The position numbers and the translations under genes are program-made. The notes beneath the pieces were generated by a model. That model did no database searches. It worked only from the letters and a program-made list of their open reading frames with translations, and was not told where the DNA came from. A stretch of DNA of 64,000 nucleotides from Setoptus koraiensis (taxonomy: Eukaryota > Arthropoda). This document shows positions 53,846-64,000 of this stretch, in pieces. The stretch covers positions 18,910,001 to 18,974,000 of the forward strand of contig CM106586.1 in NCBI GenBank assembly GCA_048013815.1. Direction: 5' to 3'. Positions within the stretch are counted from its first letter, which is position 1. Every line of letters begins with the position of its first letter.

Positions 53846-56782
53846 TACGCCGCTTGTTTGCTTACGTTGCCTCTGCATCACCGACAGGTCAGCTGAGCCA
53901 GTGGGGCCCCGCGGGCTCAGCGGTTGGGTTCAGTTGTTGTCCATGGGCAGAGCGGGTCCAGATAAACAGGCCCTCAATTCATAATTAACTAACGAACAAG
54001 CAACTATTATCAATTGTCATCATCGATGGTCCTTATCCGAGGGCTTATCCGCCCGACGGTAACGTCATCATGAGTTTGAGTATCGCCACTTCGCCCCTTT
54101 CATCAATCGGTCAATATTGAATATGACAATAATTATGATTGCGTCACATTGTTGGCATACGCAATCATAATGACACAACAAGACACAACAGACTGTGTTT
54201 AGCAGCAGGGGAAATAACGGCAACTAGAACAAAAAAAAATTGGGCCCTCTTGTGTCAAGTTGTTGTTGTGGTGCTGATGCACCTGTCAAAATCGTTTGAC
54301 CTTTCGCTGAAAGACACTTCCTCGCTACTAATGAGAAACTGCTGCTCGTTAGCTTACACGCGGATCTAATCTAATTACCTCCACTGTCTGACTGGCTGGC
54401 TGGCTGGCTGGCCGGCCGGTTTGGGTCTGCGCAAAGAGTTCATTAGTGAGCAAGCCATTGCGTTGCGAGGGCCGTTGCGTTGAGGGCCGCATCGCGCGCG
54501 AGGGGCCCCCCTACGACAGCAAACCTGGCTTCGAATTGTTTTAATTTTGTTTGCCAAAAGACTGCGCAACGACTGATGGAGCCTGACAAACGCGAGACGG
54601 GGGCCATTTAACCAAATTGAATTATCTGTGTGTGTGTCTGGCTGTGCACACTCTTTGTGCGCTCGCGAGGGGCTTCTGGGGCGAGCTTTTGAGCTTGCCG
54701 GAATAACAAGCTCAGAAGCTGGGTGCAGTTAGTTGGAAACCGGTGGCACCGAGACACGGACGGTTTATTTACACATTGTAGTCGCTTCGTGGGTTGCGCC
54801 AACTGACGGCTGATTGATGAGCCTGGCGCTGCAATTGATGGCGACAGTATTTCAGGTGAAACTGGTGCAATTTTGTAACCGGCGAGCGCACAATTGCTGC
54901 ACAACAGCTCGTAATCCGCAAGTCGTAAATCCATGACAGGTGACTCGCCGGGGAGCGGTCGTTTTTTCTATCTCATTGTACGTGATTTTTTTAAATTGGT
55001 GTAGCTGGCGCCAGTTGCTTGTGCGGCTGGCATCGGCGTCGCTAATGATTTCGCGACTGGCAGCGGGCCCCGGTTAAGCGCGGATAATCCGGTGCGCGCA
55101 CCTAATGAAGCCGGCGATCGCTACATAGCCGCTTTGTCGATGTTCTTTTGCCCAGACAACAACCACTCGGCACAGAACAACGACTCGGCTCACAACAACG
55201 ACTCGGCTGACAACAACGACGCAACTAGCAACAACGACGGCCAACTCGCTAACTGGCCCCTTCGCAAAATCGCTTTACGCAACAGACACATCATGGCAGC
55301 GGGGATGTGGCGCGACAAGTCAGAGATTGATTGTGGGGATTGTCTCAACTGTTTTGCCGGCTTGCCGCTGCACATGACTCAGCATTGAATAACGCCGTTG
55401 CAGCGCGCACATAGTCAGAACGGTGATTGAAATTGTGCGCATAATGTGGCCGGCGCGCCGGCAAGCGTCGGGGCCCCAATAATCCCGAAACGCGCCGCTC
55501 GCACAGATCATATCGATTAAAGAGGCGACACCGTTGTCTGGCGATGCCGCTGTCTGGCGATGTCGTCGTCGCTGGCGATGTCGTTGTCTCCGGCGTGTTC
55601 GGCCCGCCAACGCTGCCCAGTCGCCCAGCGGCCCAAGATTAGTGTGTGCCGTCAGAGCAATCCAAGTGGAAACTTTGCTCGTTGTTATTCGGGGCCCGCG
55701 GTGGCCGTTGTCGCCTCGGCCATGCAGCTCACAGGCGAGCCGAGCTGCTTTTTTGTTCACGCCTCTCGCTTGGATACTCTCTCGGATGGCAGCGATTTGA
55801 TGACGATCCCGCGATTGGCGACTTGCAGCCGGCGCAACAGACGAAATGCAAACAAATGAATACGTTTCGCGGACACACATCCGTCACACTGGCCGCCAGC
55901 CACTTGCGGCGCCCCCGCGATCGGGTCGCATGCGGGCCTGGTTGCGCCCACCGGCGCTACCTTTGCTACCCGGCTATACCGTCAGACATTTGTGAGCTAG
56001 TTTAGCGCCGGCGGCACGGGCTAAATTATAATCCATTCAGCGGGGCCGCGCTCGGCTAAACTGGCGACCCGCGCGGCGTCTAGACGCAGCGCGGTAAGTA
56101 ACGCACCCGCGTGCGTAATGGCGAAGAATGGCGCGACAAATGCGGCGGCCTCGGCCCCGGCCCCCCGACTTAGCGTGAGAGGCGCCAGTGAGCCGGCCCA
56201 AGTTATAAATAAATTAAATACAATTGGCCCCAAGCGGATAATTGTTGTTACAGCAGAAGCGGCGGCGGCAATGGCGTAAGCACCCACAGACGCACTCAGT
56301 CGGCAAAGCCGCTGCAAGTTGGCACGGCACGACGAACAAGTTTGCCAGACTCCGGCCGGCCATTCTTTGTAAACGCTTAAATGGGCCCCAATTCGCTTTG
56401 TGTGTCCATTCTAATGTGTTTATACACGTGCATCGTGTGCGCGTACCTAGGCCATATATAATACATATACCGATGCCCAATATATAAATATATAAATGTA
56501 TAGATGCGATAAGTTGCGATCGGGCACAAAACTATCGAGTGGCACACACACACACACAATATAATATCAGCGATGTCATCCGGCGCAATAATGATGACGC
56601 CATTGTGCCCGACTTGCCAACTGCACCGAGCCCGCGAACCCGTGAGCCGGGCACCCCAGCCCCCGACTCACGGGGGCTTTGGCGCCCTTGGCTTACGGCG
56701 CGCACAGTGGCCGCTAGTTAGCCAATGGGGAGCCTGGCCAGGCAAACGTCTGGCGCCTTCCTTCCCTGCATAACCATTTACT

Positions 56783-56821
56783 GGGCCCCACGATTGGGGC
56801 CCCACGACTGCGGCCCCACGA
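56783..56821. repeat. GGGGCCCCACGA repeat
   Basis: Three copies of a 14-15-bp unit with the self-complementary GGGGCCCC core. Confidence 0.8.
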
Positions 56822-56980
56822 GCGCCACGAGCCTGGCTCTGGACGCCAGCAGCAGCAGCGAGCCGGCCGTGATACTCGAGACTTGTTTGGCCTCCTCACT
56901 TGGGGCGCCAGTTAAGCTGCCAGCAGCAAAATAAATACCTGGAATGCGTCACTCGCTGGCTGATCAAATTTGAGCGGGCC

Positions 56981-57060
56981 GGGCCGGCGTGTTTGTGACC
57001 GGGCCGGCGTGTTTGTGGCCGGGCCGCCATGTTTGTGGCCGGGCCGCCATGTTTGTGGCC
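56981..57060. repeat. 20-bp array, four units
   Basis: Four phased units of GGGCCGSCRTGTTTGTGRCC. Units 1 and 2 share GGCGT; units 3 and 4 share GCCAT, so pairs of units were probably copied. Confidence 0.95.
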
Positions 57061-58130
57061 GGCAGCGCCTCGGATATAGGCAAAAAGTTGGCTTTTTATT
57101 TCAATTTTGGCTCAAGGCGGCTCACCGCGGCTCGACGCGACTCAAGTCATTCAATTCTTTCGAGTCGACAAGATTGCGGCCCGACTACGCCTAGTGCAGC
57201 CCAAAATCAGCATGATGCAGCCCGCCGATGATTTTGCCAAAATCATCTCGGCCCCAATTTGGCGCTGGCTGGTGCGCCCGGATTATTTATTATTGCACTA
57301 ACCGGCCAACGGCCCCATAACTCGCCAGCCGATATTGGCCAGGCACGGGCACACATCGGCGTGTTTGGGGCCCGCGTAACTGCGCTGTGAGTGCGGCCAA
57401 CGGGTGAGGTCGGCTGGCTGGCGTGTTTGCAAAATAAATTCCGACTTGCACTTACAACGACTTGTTAGTTGCATACTTGTGGGCGCACACAGCGCACAAA
57501 TTCAATCTCTCGTCGGCGTTATTATTGGCTCGCTCCGGCCAGCATTAGGCAAATACACATGTGAGCGGTCTTTTTAGCAACAACTGACACTGTTCGGCCA
57601 ACACTGCTGCTCGGCCAACACTGCCGAACAGGGGCCCAGGCGCGGCCCATATTCAAGTATCCATTTCATTTCGTTTGATGGCCCCAGACACGCTTGATCT
57701 GGCCGCTGAGCACTGCCGCGCCGCTTAAATCAAGACCGGCCAAGTTGCTCGGGCACATAAGAGCCCATAAGCGCACAAGTTATGCAACGGCCGGCGCATT
57801 ATGGCCGGATCGATGGCCGGCCATTTTGAGGCCCGCTGGTGTCACTTGATTCAATTTTAACAACTGTCACAAGTGGCCAGCGAAGCTCGCACTTGTCGGC
57901 CGTCTTGGCGGCTGGGTTTGCGTAACCGCTGAATGAAGATAACGACGGCATGCGGCTCAAATGGAGCGACACACAAACATATAACGGTCACATACATACA
58001 CCAGATATATGGCGTGGGCCACATATTTGGGCCGGCGAGCTACGTGCTGGCGAATGGCATAAATGAACGACCGTTAGCCGTGATTGGTGGCAATCTCATT
58101 TGACGCCGATGATGATTTATGATGGGCCCG

Positions 58131-58218
58131 CCAGCGCCGGCCAATGATGACGCCAGCGCCGGCCAACGATGACGCCAGCGCCGGCCAACGATGACGCCAG
58201 CGCCGGCCAACGATGACG
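58131..58218. repeat. 22-bp array, four units
   Basis: Four phased copies (starts 58131, 58153, 58175, 58197) with the core CCAGCGCCGGCCAACGAT; only the first differs, by one base. Confidence 0.95.
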
Positions 58219-58802
58219 CGAGCCGGCGCCGGGCCCCAAATTGCTCGCCCCGGCGGCTCGACGCCTCGATGAATTGGCATGTCTGAGCGGGCACATATGC
58301 TATATATAGCAGTGTATATATGCGGTATAATAAGTGGTGCCGCACTGGCGCTACATATAGCAGATATAGCCAGATATTTATTACGCAGATAATAATAAAC
58401 AGAGATTGCGATCAATATTGACCATTGGAGGTGACGATCATTGTCGGGCGCGATGCCAATTTGTGTGTGCGACGTGTTCCTTGTTTATCGCTCTCTAACA
58501 AACCAACCGGCCAAACTATCTTATCGCCACCGGGCGCCCTAATGAGCAAAACCGGCCAGCCCGACGGCCCAACCGGGCACCATCCCGACGGCTATTTATA
58601 TCCGCATTTAAAGCAGCGGCCGGCGCACTGGCCACCTCTCTGGCCAGCCGAACGGATAATTGCGATGTGTGTTTCACACACACACACACACCGACAGAGA
58701 TAAATAGGAAATGGATAGGATCAATTGATCTAAATCTGGCGATAATTCCACGATGCCCTTTTATTGCGTGACATTTGCACGCCATTCAGTTGGTCGCATT
58801 TG

Positions 58803-58892
58803 CCACGTCCGCCACGTCCACTGCGTCCACTGTGTCCACTGTGTCCACTGAGTTCGCTGTGTCCACCACGTCCGCTGTGTCCACTGTGTTCA
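58803..58892. repeat. 9-bp array (GTCCACTGT)
   Basis: About ten 9-bp units of GTCCACTGT, GTCCGCCAC and similar. All frames stay open because nine is a multiple of three. Confidence 0.88.
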
Positions 58893-59294
58893 CGATGTGG
58901 CCAGATAAACAGTTTCGTGCCGATTGCCGCGCAATTTTGCCTATTTTCTGGCCAGCCGACAGCGCCCCAAACGACCCAAACGTGCACCTTGGCGCCGCTC
59001 AACTGGCAACCAACGGACGACAACAACAAGAGCCACTGCCACCACAACGACAACATCGGCCGCACTACGCACGCGCACTCGCTTGCCAAGAGACGATGGC
59101 CAACTGCGTTCAACTCTATTTATTCACTCGGTCGGTTTGTATCAGTGGCTGGCGTGAGTTTGTTGGCTCATTTTTGATTCAGCCACGCAACTAGACGCAC
59201 TGTCGGCCAGTCAGGCAGGTATCTCATTGTTACGCAATACGCGCTCGTCAGCTCGAGCTCATTATGCAGTTTGTTTGTTAGTATGCAACAACGG

Positions 59295-59328
59295 CAACAG
59301 CAACAACAACAACAACAACAACAACAAT
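59295..59328. repeat. (CAA)n microsatellite
   Basis: About eleven CAA triplets, upstream of the exon at 59828. Confidence 0.9.
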
Positions 59329-59689
59329 ATTTTGTGCGGGCGAACGGGTATGAGCAGATAAGACAGCCAGCCCGGTGAGTTTATTCCCGGTTGAGTTCAC
59401 CTGTCGGCCGTTAACTGGCCACTTTTGTGCCCCCCCCCCCGTGTGAGCCAGAGTCGACAGGCCAGAGAAGAGCCCAACAGTCAGCGACTAATTAGTGGCG
59501 GACACGCAGCCAGCAACACATATCATATTATACATAGATCATCGATTTTTGTGTGTATCAATAGGGCGAAGAGCGGCACAACAATAACCAACTATCATAA
59601 TCATCGTCGAGCCAGACGGCCAAAATCACGCCAAAATAACCGGTGAAACCGACCCGAAAATTGGCCAATCGAGCGATCGAGAAATTGAC

Positions 59690-59783
59690 CGAAATCAATC
59701 AAAAATTCGGCCGAAATCAATCGAAAATTCGGCCGAAATCAATCGAAAATTCGGCGGAAATCGATCGAAAAATTGGCCGAAAC
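59690..59783. repeat. 22-bp array in the presumed 5' UTR
   Basis: About four units of AAAATTCGGCCGAAATCAAT-type. The core ATTCGGCCGAAAT is itself nearly palindromic, so the leader could form several small hairpins in front of the start codon at 59828. Confidence 0.88.
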
Positions 59784-59827
59784 CAGCGAAAATTAGCCCA
59801 AAATCGAGCAAGTTGCAAGCAGAGACT

Positions 59828-60329
59828 ATGACGCTAATCAACCAGGCGCCATCGACTAGTGGCCTGAAGAGTGCAACAACCAACAAAGAAGATACTAGCA
59901 ACAGAAAAGAATCGCCCATTGAACAAAAAGCACTGCAGCAAGCCCGTTCCCACACGCTGCTGCTAGACAACTATAACGGTCAACATCAGGCCCCCAATCA
60001 GGTGGAGCCGCATCATGTTCAGGGCCCGTTGTGGGCGCATTTTGTCGCCATCCAAACAACTTCATCATCGAAAATCGGCAAGACAACGCACACGGCAAAC
60101 GGTGCGTCGTCGTCGTTGTTGGACGACAACGACGACGACGACGACGACGACAACGCCATAACAACCACCAGTGGCCACGACCAGATTTGGTCCTACTACC
60201 ACCAACAGCAGCAGCAACAGCAACAACAGGATCAGCAAGCCCAACACGCCAAAGAAGAGGCACAAGCCAAGGAGAAGAAAAAGAAGAAGAAGAAACGGAG
60301 AAATTCCTTTGATTCCATATTTTCCCTCA
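59828..60329 (+). CDS. Probable 5' coding exon of a low-complexity nuclear-type protein
   Basis: An ATG at 59828 opens 167 codons plus one base, ending at the donor GTGAGT (60330). Upstream in-frame, TTG and other codons exist but no ATG. The product is Ser/Thr/Asn-rich at first, with GPLWAHFVAIQ (67-77), an Asp run (about 101-108), nine Gln with scattered His/Tyr (about 126-137), a Glu/Ala/Lys helix and a Lys/Arg stretch (KKKKKKRRNSFDSIFSL, 151-167). The basic run is a plausible nuclear localisation signal, and RRNS suits basophilic kinases. The reading frame is interrupted about 160 bp past the donor only after an 8-bp microsatellite, which supports splicing there. It is the first exon of a gene whose later exons lie beyond 64 kb. 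No family is recognised. Confidence 0.6.
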
Positions 60330-60432
60330 GTGAGTATCAATCGATATTATATTCATTTGTGATAAACTGCACCGTCGACACAACGCGCAATTTGCTTGTC
60401 GCAAAGAAATCTCTCTCGCAGCCAATAAGCTT

Positions 60433-60484
60433 CGGCACATCGGCACATCGGCACATCGGCACATCGGCACATCGGCATATCGGC
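60433..60484. repeat. 8-bp array (CGGCACAT)
   Basis: Six units, the last CGGCATAT. It lies about 100 bp into the presumed intron. Confidence 0.92.
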
Positions 60485-60775
60485 TAGCAGCCAATAATCC
60501 GGCCCACATCAGCTGGCAGCCAATAAAGTGGGGCCCGCCGGATTCGTGCGACAGGAAGCTTGCGAAATGCGAAGAAAGCATCATGATCGCAAGCTCGCTG
60601 GCATACCCAGTTCGGATTGTGCGAGCCTTCGTGAATTTCGTTCATCTGCCCATTGAGCGAACGGGCAGAACGGCCAGTTTCAATGTCGCCATCCCGCCGA
60701 AATTGCACCCGATCGAGGCCCATTATATGTATATATCGGCGGGCCAGTGCTGTCACGCCAATATTTATATATAAA

Positions 60776-60816
60776 TGGCAATATACCAAATTGGTATTAC
60801 CAATGGTATATTGCCA
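60776..60816. repeat. Nested inverted repeat
   Basis: The outer 13-bp arms TGGCAATATACCA and TGGTATATTGCCA are perfect complements. Between them TTGGTA-T-TACCAA forms a second stem. Confidence 0.9.
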
Positions 60817-61060
60817 ATGTAACCCGACCAAGGAATTTGCCAGCGAATCGATCCGATGATCATGCGAACAATCCAAACAATCACGTCGAGCACTTACCTC
60901 GCCGCGACGCGTTATGTCATTTGAGAGAGAGAGCAGCCTCATGCCAGCAGCATGAGGCAATATGCAGCCCGTGTTCGCTTCGTTCATTTTGCACCCACTC
61001 CAATCGCTTCTAAATGGAATCGAAGATGCCCCGCATTGCCCCGATATCCGTTCGGCCGAT

Positions 61061-61108
61061 ACCCAGTCTGGATATATGGATATAACCATGGTTATATGCG
61101 CACTGGGT
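61061..61108. repeat. Nested inverted repeat with 18-bp palindrome
   Basis: The outer arms ACCCAGT (61061-61067) and ACTGGGT (61102-61108) enclose the perfect palindrome ATATAACCATGGTTATAT (61080-61097). Confidence 0.85.
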
Positions 61109-61759
61109 ATATAAATGCATAAATGGACATATGGATGCGATGGCATGCCTTTAAAAGCGTCACAGGAAACATGTGCGGATATTTGAGATGGATTCCTATG
61201 GATCCATGCTCATCAATCACCATTTTTTTGCTATTCTCTGGGGCTATGTTGCCAAAAAAAACAAAAATCTTTCGCTGGATATTTGTTTTGTTTTGTTTTA
61301 ATATGTATACTTTGGCCTGGCGTGTCACAAACAGCCGGAGAGAAACTTTTTCATGCGCTCGCAATTGGAGCGGCGCTTTGCTCAAACTCGGCATGCCGAT
61401 ATCGAGACTGCTCGAGATTTGTAGTTGTTGTACGTGTGTCGCATCAATGCAGTTTGGTTTCTCTGGTGTTCACGTTTATAAAGCCATCCCGCTTGGCACA
61501 GGTTATAAAGAGATATATAGAGAGATTCTCTATATCCGCACCATGAATTGCAATGAACAGCCGTGCCGTGGCCCCACCTTGACACTGTCCAATCGATGGC
61601 GCATCAAATGCTGACTTCTGGTCTGCCTTTTGAATCAATGTCGGCGGCAAGCTTGATAAAATGACGATAATAATATGACATAACAACATGTCGCCATTGT
61701 GTGTCGTCTATGCGTGCTGCTTATTAGCTAATAAACTCAATGTTGGTCACAAATGGCGC

Positions 61760-61782
61760 CACACACACACACACACACACAC
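61760..61782. repeat. (CA)n microsatellite
   Basis: Pure CA run of 23 bp. Confidence 0.9.
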
Positions 61783-61815
61783 CGTAAGAGGCCAACAGCA
61801 TATCTGAAATGTCGC

Positions 61816-61874
61816 AAATGACGTAACTTAAATTTGGCGATCCCATAGGCCAGCCAATTTGAGTTACGTCATTT
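61816..61874. ncRNA. MicroRNA-precursor-like hairpin
   Basis: Arms 61816-61838 and 61853-61874 pair over about 22 bp with one wobble or mismatch and one single-base bulge, closed by a 14-nt loop; the 59-nt length suits an animal pre-miRNA. The arms contain ATGACGTAACT, a CRE-like word, so it could instead be two oppositely oriented factor sites. Expression is unknown. Confidence 0.3.
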
Positions 61875-62390
61875 TATGCCACGTCACATTGGGTGTATGT
61901 TGGGCCTAGACTTTTCTTTTTTAAAACTTTTGTCAAGCTGTCAACTGGATGCAGTGTGCACTGTAGCGCTCCATTCCATTCAATTCGTATCAATCACGCT
62001 CTTGCACTTCAAACTATTACCAAACTGCGCTGATTTCAACAAATTTCACTGACTTGTGACGCGGCGACATTCGTTCGTGTGTCATCGGCATGCTCATATG
62101 CACCGATATTGTCACATTTTGGCAGTGTTGGCATGAAGCGAGCGTGATGTCATAGCGGTGAGTGCCGCTACTATAGTTGCGTGTACCTGGTCACCCGAGG
62201 CCCGCGAGCGACGTCGATCGGGCGCCTCAAAAGTGGATAATTCATGGAGCTTTTAATGGGGGCGCCGCGAACAAGCTGCGACAAACGCAATGATGGAAGC
62301 TCCGAGTGACAGTGACAAATGGTGGCCGCCAATGACGACAGCGACCATGCGACCATGCAAACAGTCGGCAGCCGGCGCCAACAACGACAA

Positions 62391-62499
62391 CGACACCGAC
62401 ACCGACGACACCGACGACACCGACGACACCGACGACACCGACGACACCGACGACACCGACGACACCGACGACACCGACTACGACGACGACACCGACACG
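62391..62499. repeat. 9-bp array (GACACCGAC)
   Basis: About eleven units. One + frame reads repeats of Asp-Asp-Thr and - frames read Val/Gly or Ser/Val repeats. No start or splice context suggests a gene. Confidence 0.93.
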
Positions 62500-64000
62500 A
62501 ACAGCTGGCCAGAGTCTAGACGGTGCGAGGGTGCACAGCAGAGGTGCAATATGGTGCCGTGAGCAGCAATTATGGTTGTCCAATTATGTTGTCCGTCGGC
62601 CGGCGTTGAAGGGCCGGCATTTGGCGCGTGCTATAGCTAGCTATGATGCCAGCTCGTGCACGATATTCAAATATCTGTGATTGCATCATAATTGCAAATA
62701 TTATGGCCGCATCGTTGCGTTGCAACGATCGGTTCTCTGCGATCAATTATCGTGTTCGCATGTCGCCGAGACCGGGCCCGCTCAGCTGACCGTCGGATAT
62801 TACAATTAATTATGCCCACACTCTACTGACTGCTCAATCAGCTGTTGTCTCTTGTCCAAATCTTGCCAGACTTGCCAGGCTTGTCAGACTTGCCAGACCG
62901 AAGGTCGGACTCTTGACAGACGGACGGTCGGACAATGTCGGGCCAATTGTCACAACTAGTGCAAATAACATAACACATTACGTAACTGTCACTCGCTGCT
63001 CGTTTCGTTATTCTTTCGGCCAGATCAACATTGATCTGTGCAGCTCTGTAGCTGCGCCATGTAGCCCTCGTGGATATACAGCAATGGGTAGATTGCAATT
63101 GCACGAGGTGTGTGATAGCCGTGCACGTGATGGGCCGCCCGGCAAGGCGCGCATATTATGTAGCCCTGTGCCGAGCATGTTTGTGTCGGTGTAGGTGTGC
63201 GTGTGTGCAGTCCATAGATTATTGAATTTGCGGGCCTCAGTTGATGTTGATGTTGCTGTTGTTGTTGTTGTTATCGCCGCTAGAGCTGGCTGGATTACCG
63301 TTATTCGGTGATCTATTGCAAGTTGCAACAACACAATTGTGTCGGCCTGGCTGGCTTTACAAGCGTGGGCGGCGTTGCCGTTTGGCAGCCAGCGTCAAAT
63401 CGATATATCAATTTAGAGTTGATGTATCTGTTTGTGTGTGACCTAGAATTGTGTGCGTAGCCTGGCGACTGTTTCGAGGGGGTGGGGGCAAGCTTCTCTA
63501 TTTCGAGCTTCGGGCCTCTTCGGGCTGGCACAAACAACGAGTCACAATCACATGTTTATGTTGAGGCAGCCGATGAGAGCCAATTACACGCGTTAGCTGG
63601 CGAACAGCCAGCCAGCCAGCCAGCAGCCCCAACTAAGACGAGAACCCGATGAGGCCAATGAGAAATGCGGCAGCAGCTCACTGTGGCCCCCTCGGCTGGA
63701 ATTTGCTGCCGGCCAGCCAATTGCAGTGCGTGGGCGGCTCCGTGGCAACTTTAAAATTCCTCGTGTCTCGCCATGTGTGTGTGCATTCGGGCAAAAGCCG
63801 CCCGCTCTCGGTGCTCATGATGCTCCTAGGCGCCGGTTGCAAGGCCAGCCGGAGCTGCCGTTGGGGCCCCGCGAGCAGCGCGCCAAGCGTCTTGTGAGGC
63901 GCTCAATTTTGTGTGAGACGTCCAGTTTGTTTGTGTGCGGCTGGCCGGGCCAGACCATTCATCATTTGGTGGCGCACAAATGAAGCGGTATCAAGTCGGC

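Larger units (their letters stand above)
51710..59827. other. Non-coding block F, low-complexity flank
   Basis: No gene is recognised over 8 kb. TATATAAA at about 51850 and the shift to GC-rich DNA after about 53.7 kb are visible. Contents: a 10-bp array (52237), (CA)n (53824), GGCT repeats (54395), a 15-bp GGGGCCCCACGA array (56783), 20-bp and 22-bp arrays, a 9-bp GTCCAC array, (CAA)n and a 22-bp array just before the exon at 59828. The last 500 bp or so are probably the 5' UTR or promoter of that exon. Confidence 0.55.
60330..64000. other. Presumed intron and non-coding block G
   Basis: No second exon of the gene starting at 59828 is recognised. Contents: an 8-bp array, nested palindromes at 60776 and 61061, a microRNA-like hairpin at 61816, (CA)n at 61760, and a 9-bp GAC-rich array at 62391. 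The style is that of blocks A-E. Confidence 0.5.

Noticed and set aside
62290-62583. Asp-Asp-Thr repeat protein
   Set aside because: The frame exists only because the GACACCGAC array has a period of nine; the other strand is equally open.
1-64000. Retroviral, Polinton or other virus-like remains
   Set aside because: I saw no reverse transcriptase, integrase, protein-primed polymerase or capsid motif and no long terminal repeats. The foldback element is a plain TIR element.

Overview
The window looks like nuclear DNA of a small animal, most probably an arthropod; a mite is plausible but cannot be shown from this sequence. The evidence is a ribosomal protein gene (uL14/RPL23) with an intron after its fifth codon, an Aurora-type mitotic kinase, an RRP1/Nop52 nucleolar protein, two CRAL-TRIO lipid-transfer proteins of MOSPD2 type, a secreted protein made of two GPR158-type ectodomains, short GT-AG introns and AATAAA signals just after several stop codons. 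A run of 500 N (31502-32001) is a scaffold gap.

Layout. (1) Positions 1 to about 29.1 kb hold no recognisable conserved gene. The DNA is GC-richer, CpG-containing and built of locally amplified short words: dozens of small tandem arrays with periods of 8 to 24 bp, (CA)n runs of about 20-30 bp, perfect hairpins with 9-16 bp arms, and recurrent CAGGTGA and GTTRCGYAAC words. (2) 29.3-51.7 kb is a compact gene block of lower GC. In order: Aurora kinase (-), a foldback element and 42-bp satellite next to the gap, a possible gene end at the gap edge (+), a coiled-coil protein (-), a two-exon four-pass membrane protein (-), CRAL-TRIO 1 (-), about 5.4 kb with only exon-like islands, two uncertain gene remnants, CRAL-TRIO 2 (+), RPL23 (-), RRP1 (+), a possible small exon (+), the GPR158-like secreted protein (+), a Ser-rich coiled-coil protein (-) and an unknown secreted protein (-). 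Most of these are intronless. (3) 51.7-64 kb returns to the style of region 1 and contains one convincing item, a probable 5' coding exon at 59828-60329 (+) whose donor opens a long intron running off the window.

How the genes relate. RPL23 and RRP1 are divergent with 439 bp between start codons and both serve 60S ribosome production, so a shared promoter is likely. The CRAL-TRIO paralogues point away from each other across about 6 kb, as expected for an old inverted duplication. CRAL-TRIO 2/RPL23 and GPR158-like/coiled-coil are tail-to-tail pairs with 139 and 84 bp between stop codons.

The most unusual items are the self-complementary G-rich complex at 30.5-31.5 kb (a foldback element with perfect 27-bp inverted ends, then a 42-bp-period hairpin satellite that leads into the assembly gap), the soluble tandem GPR158 ectodomain protein, a five-site array of bZIP-type palindromes at an exact 15-bp period (4001-4070), and two hairpins with microRNA-precursor shape (19197-19270, 61816-61874). 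No retroviral, Polinton or other capsid-bearing element was recognised.
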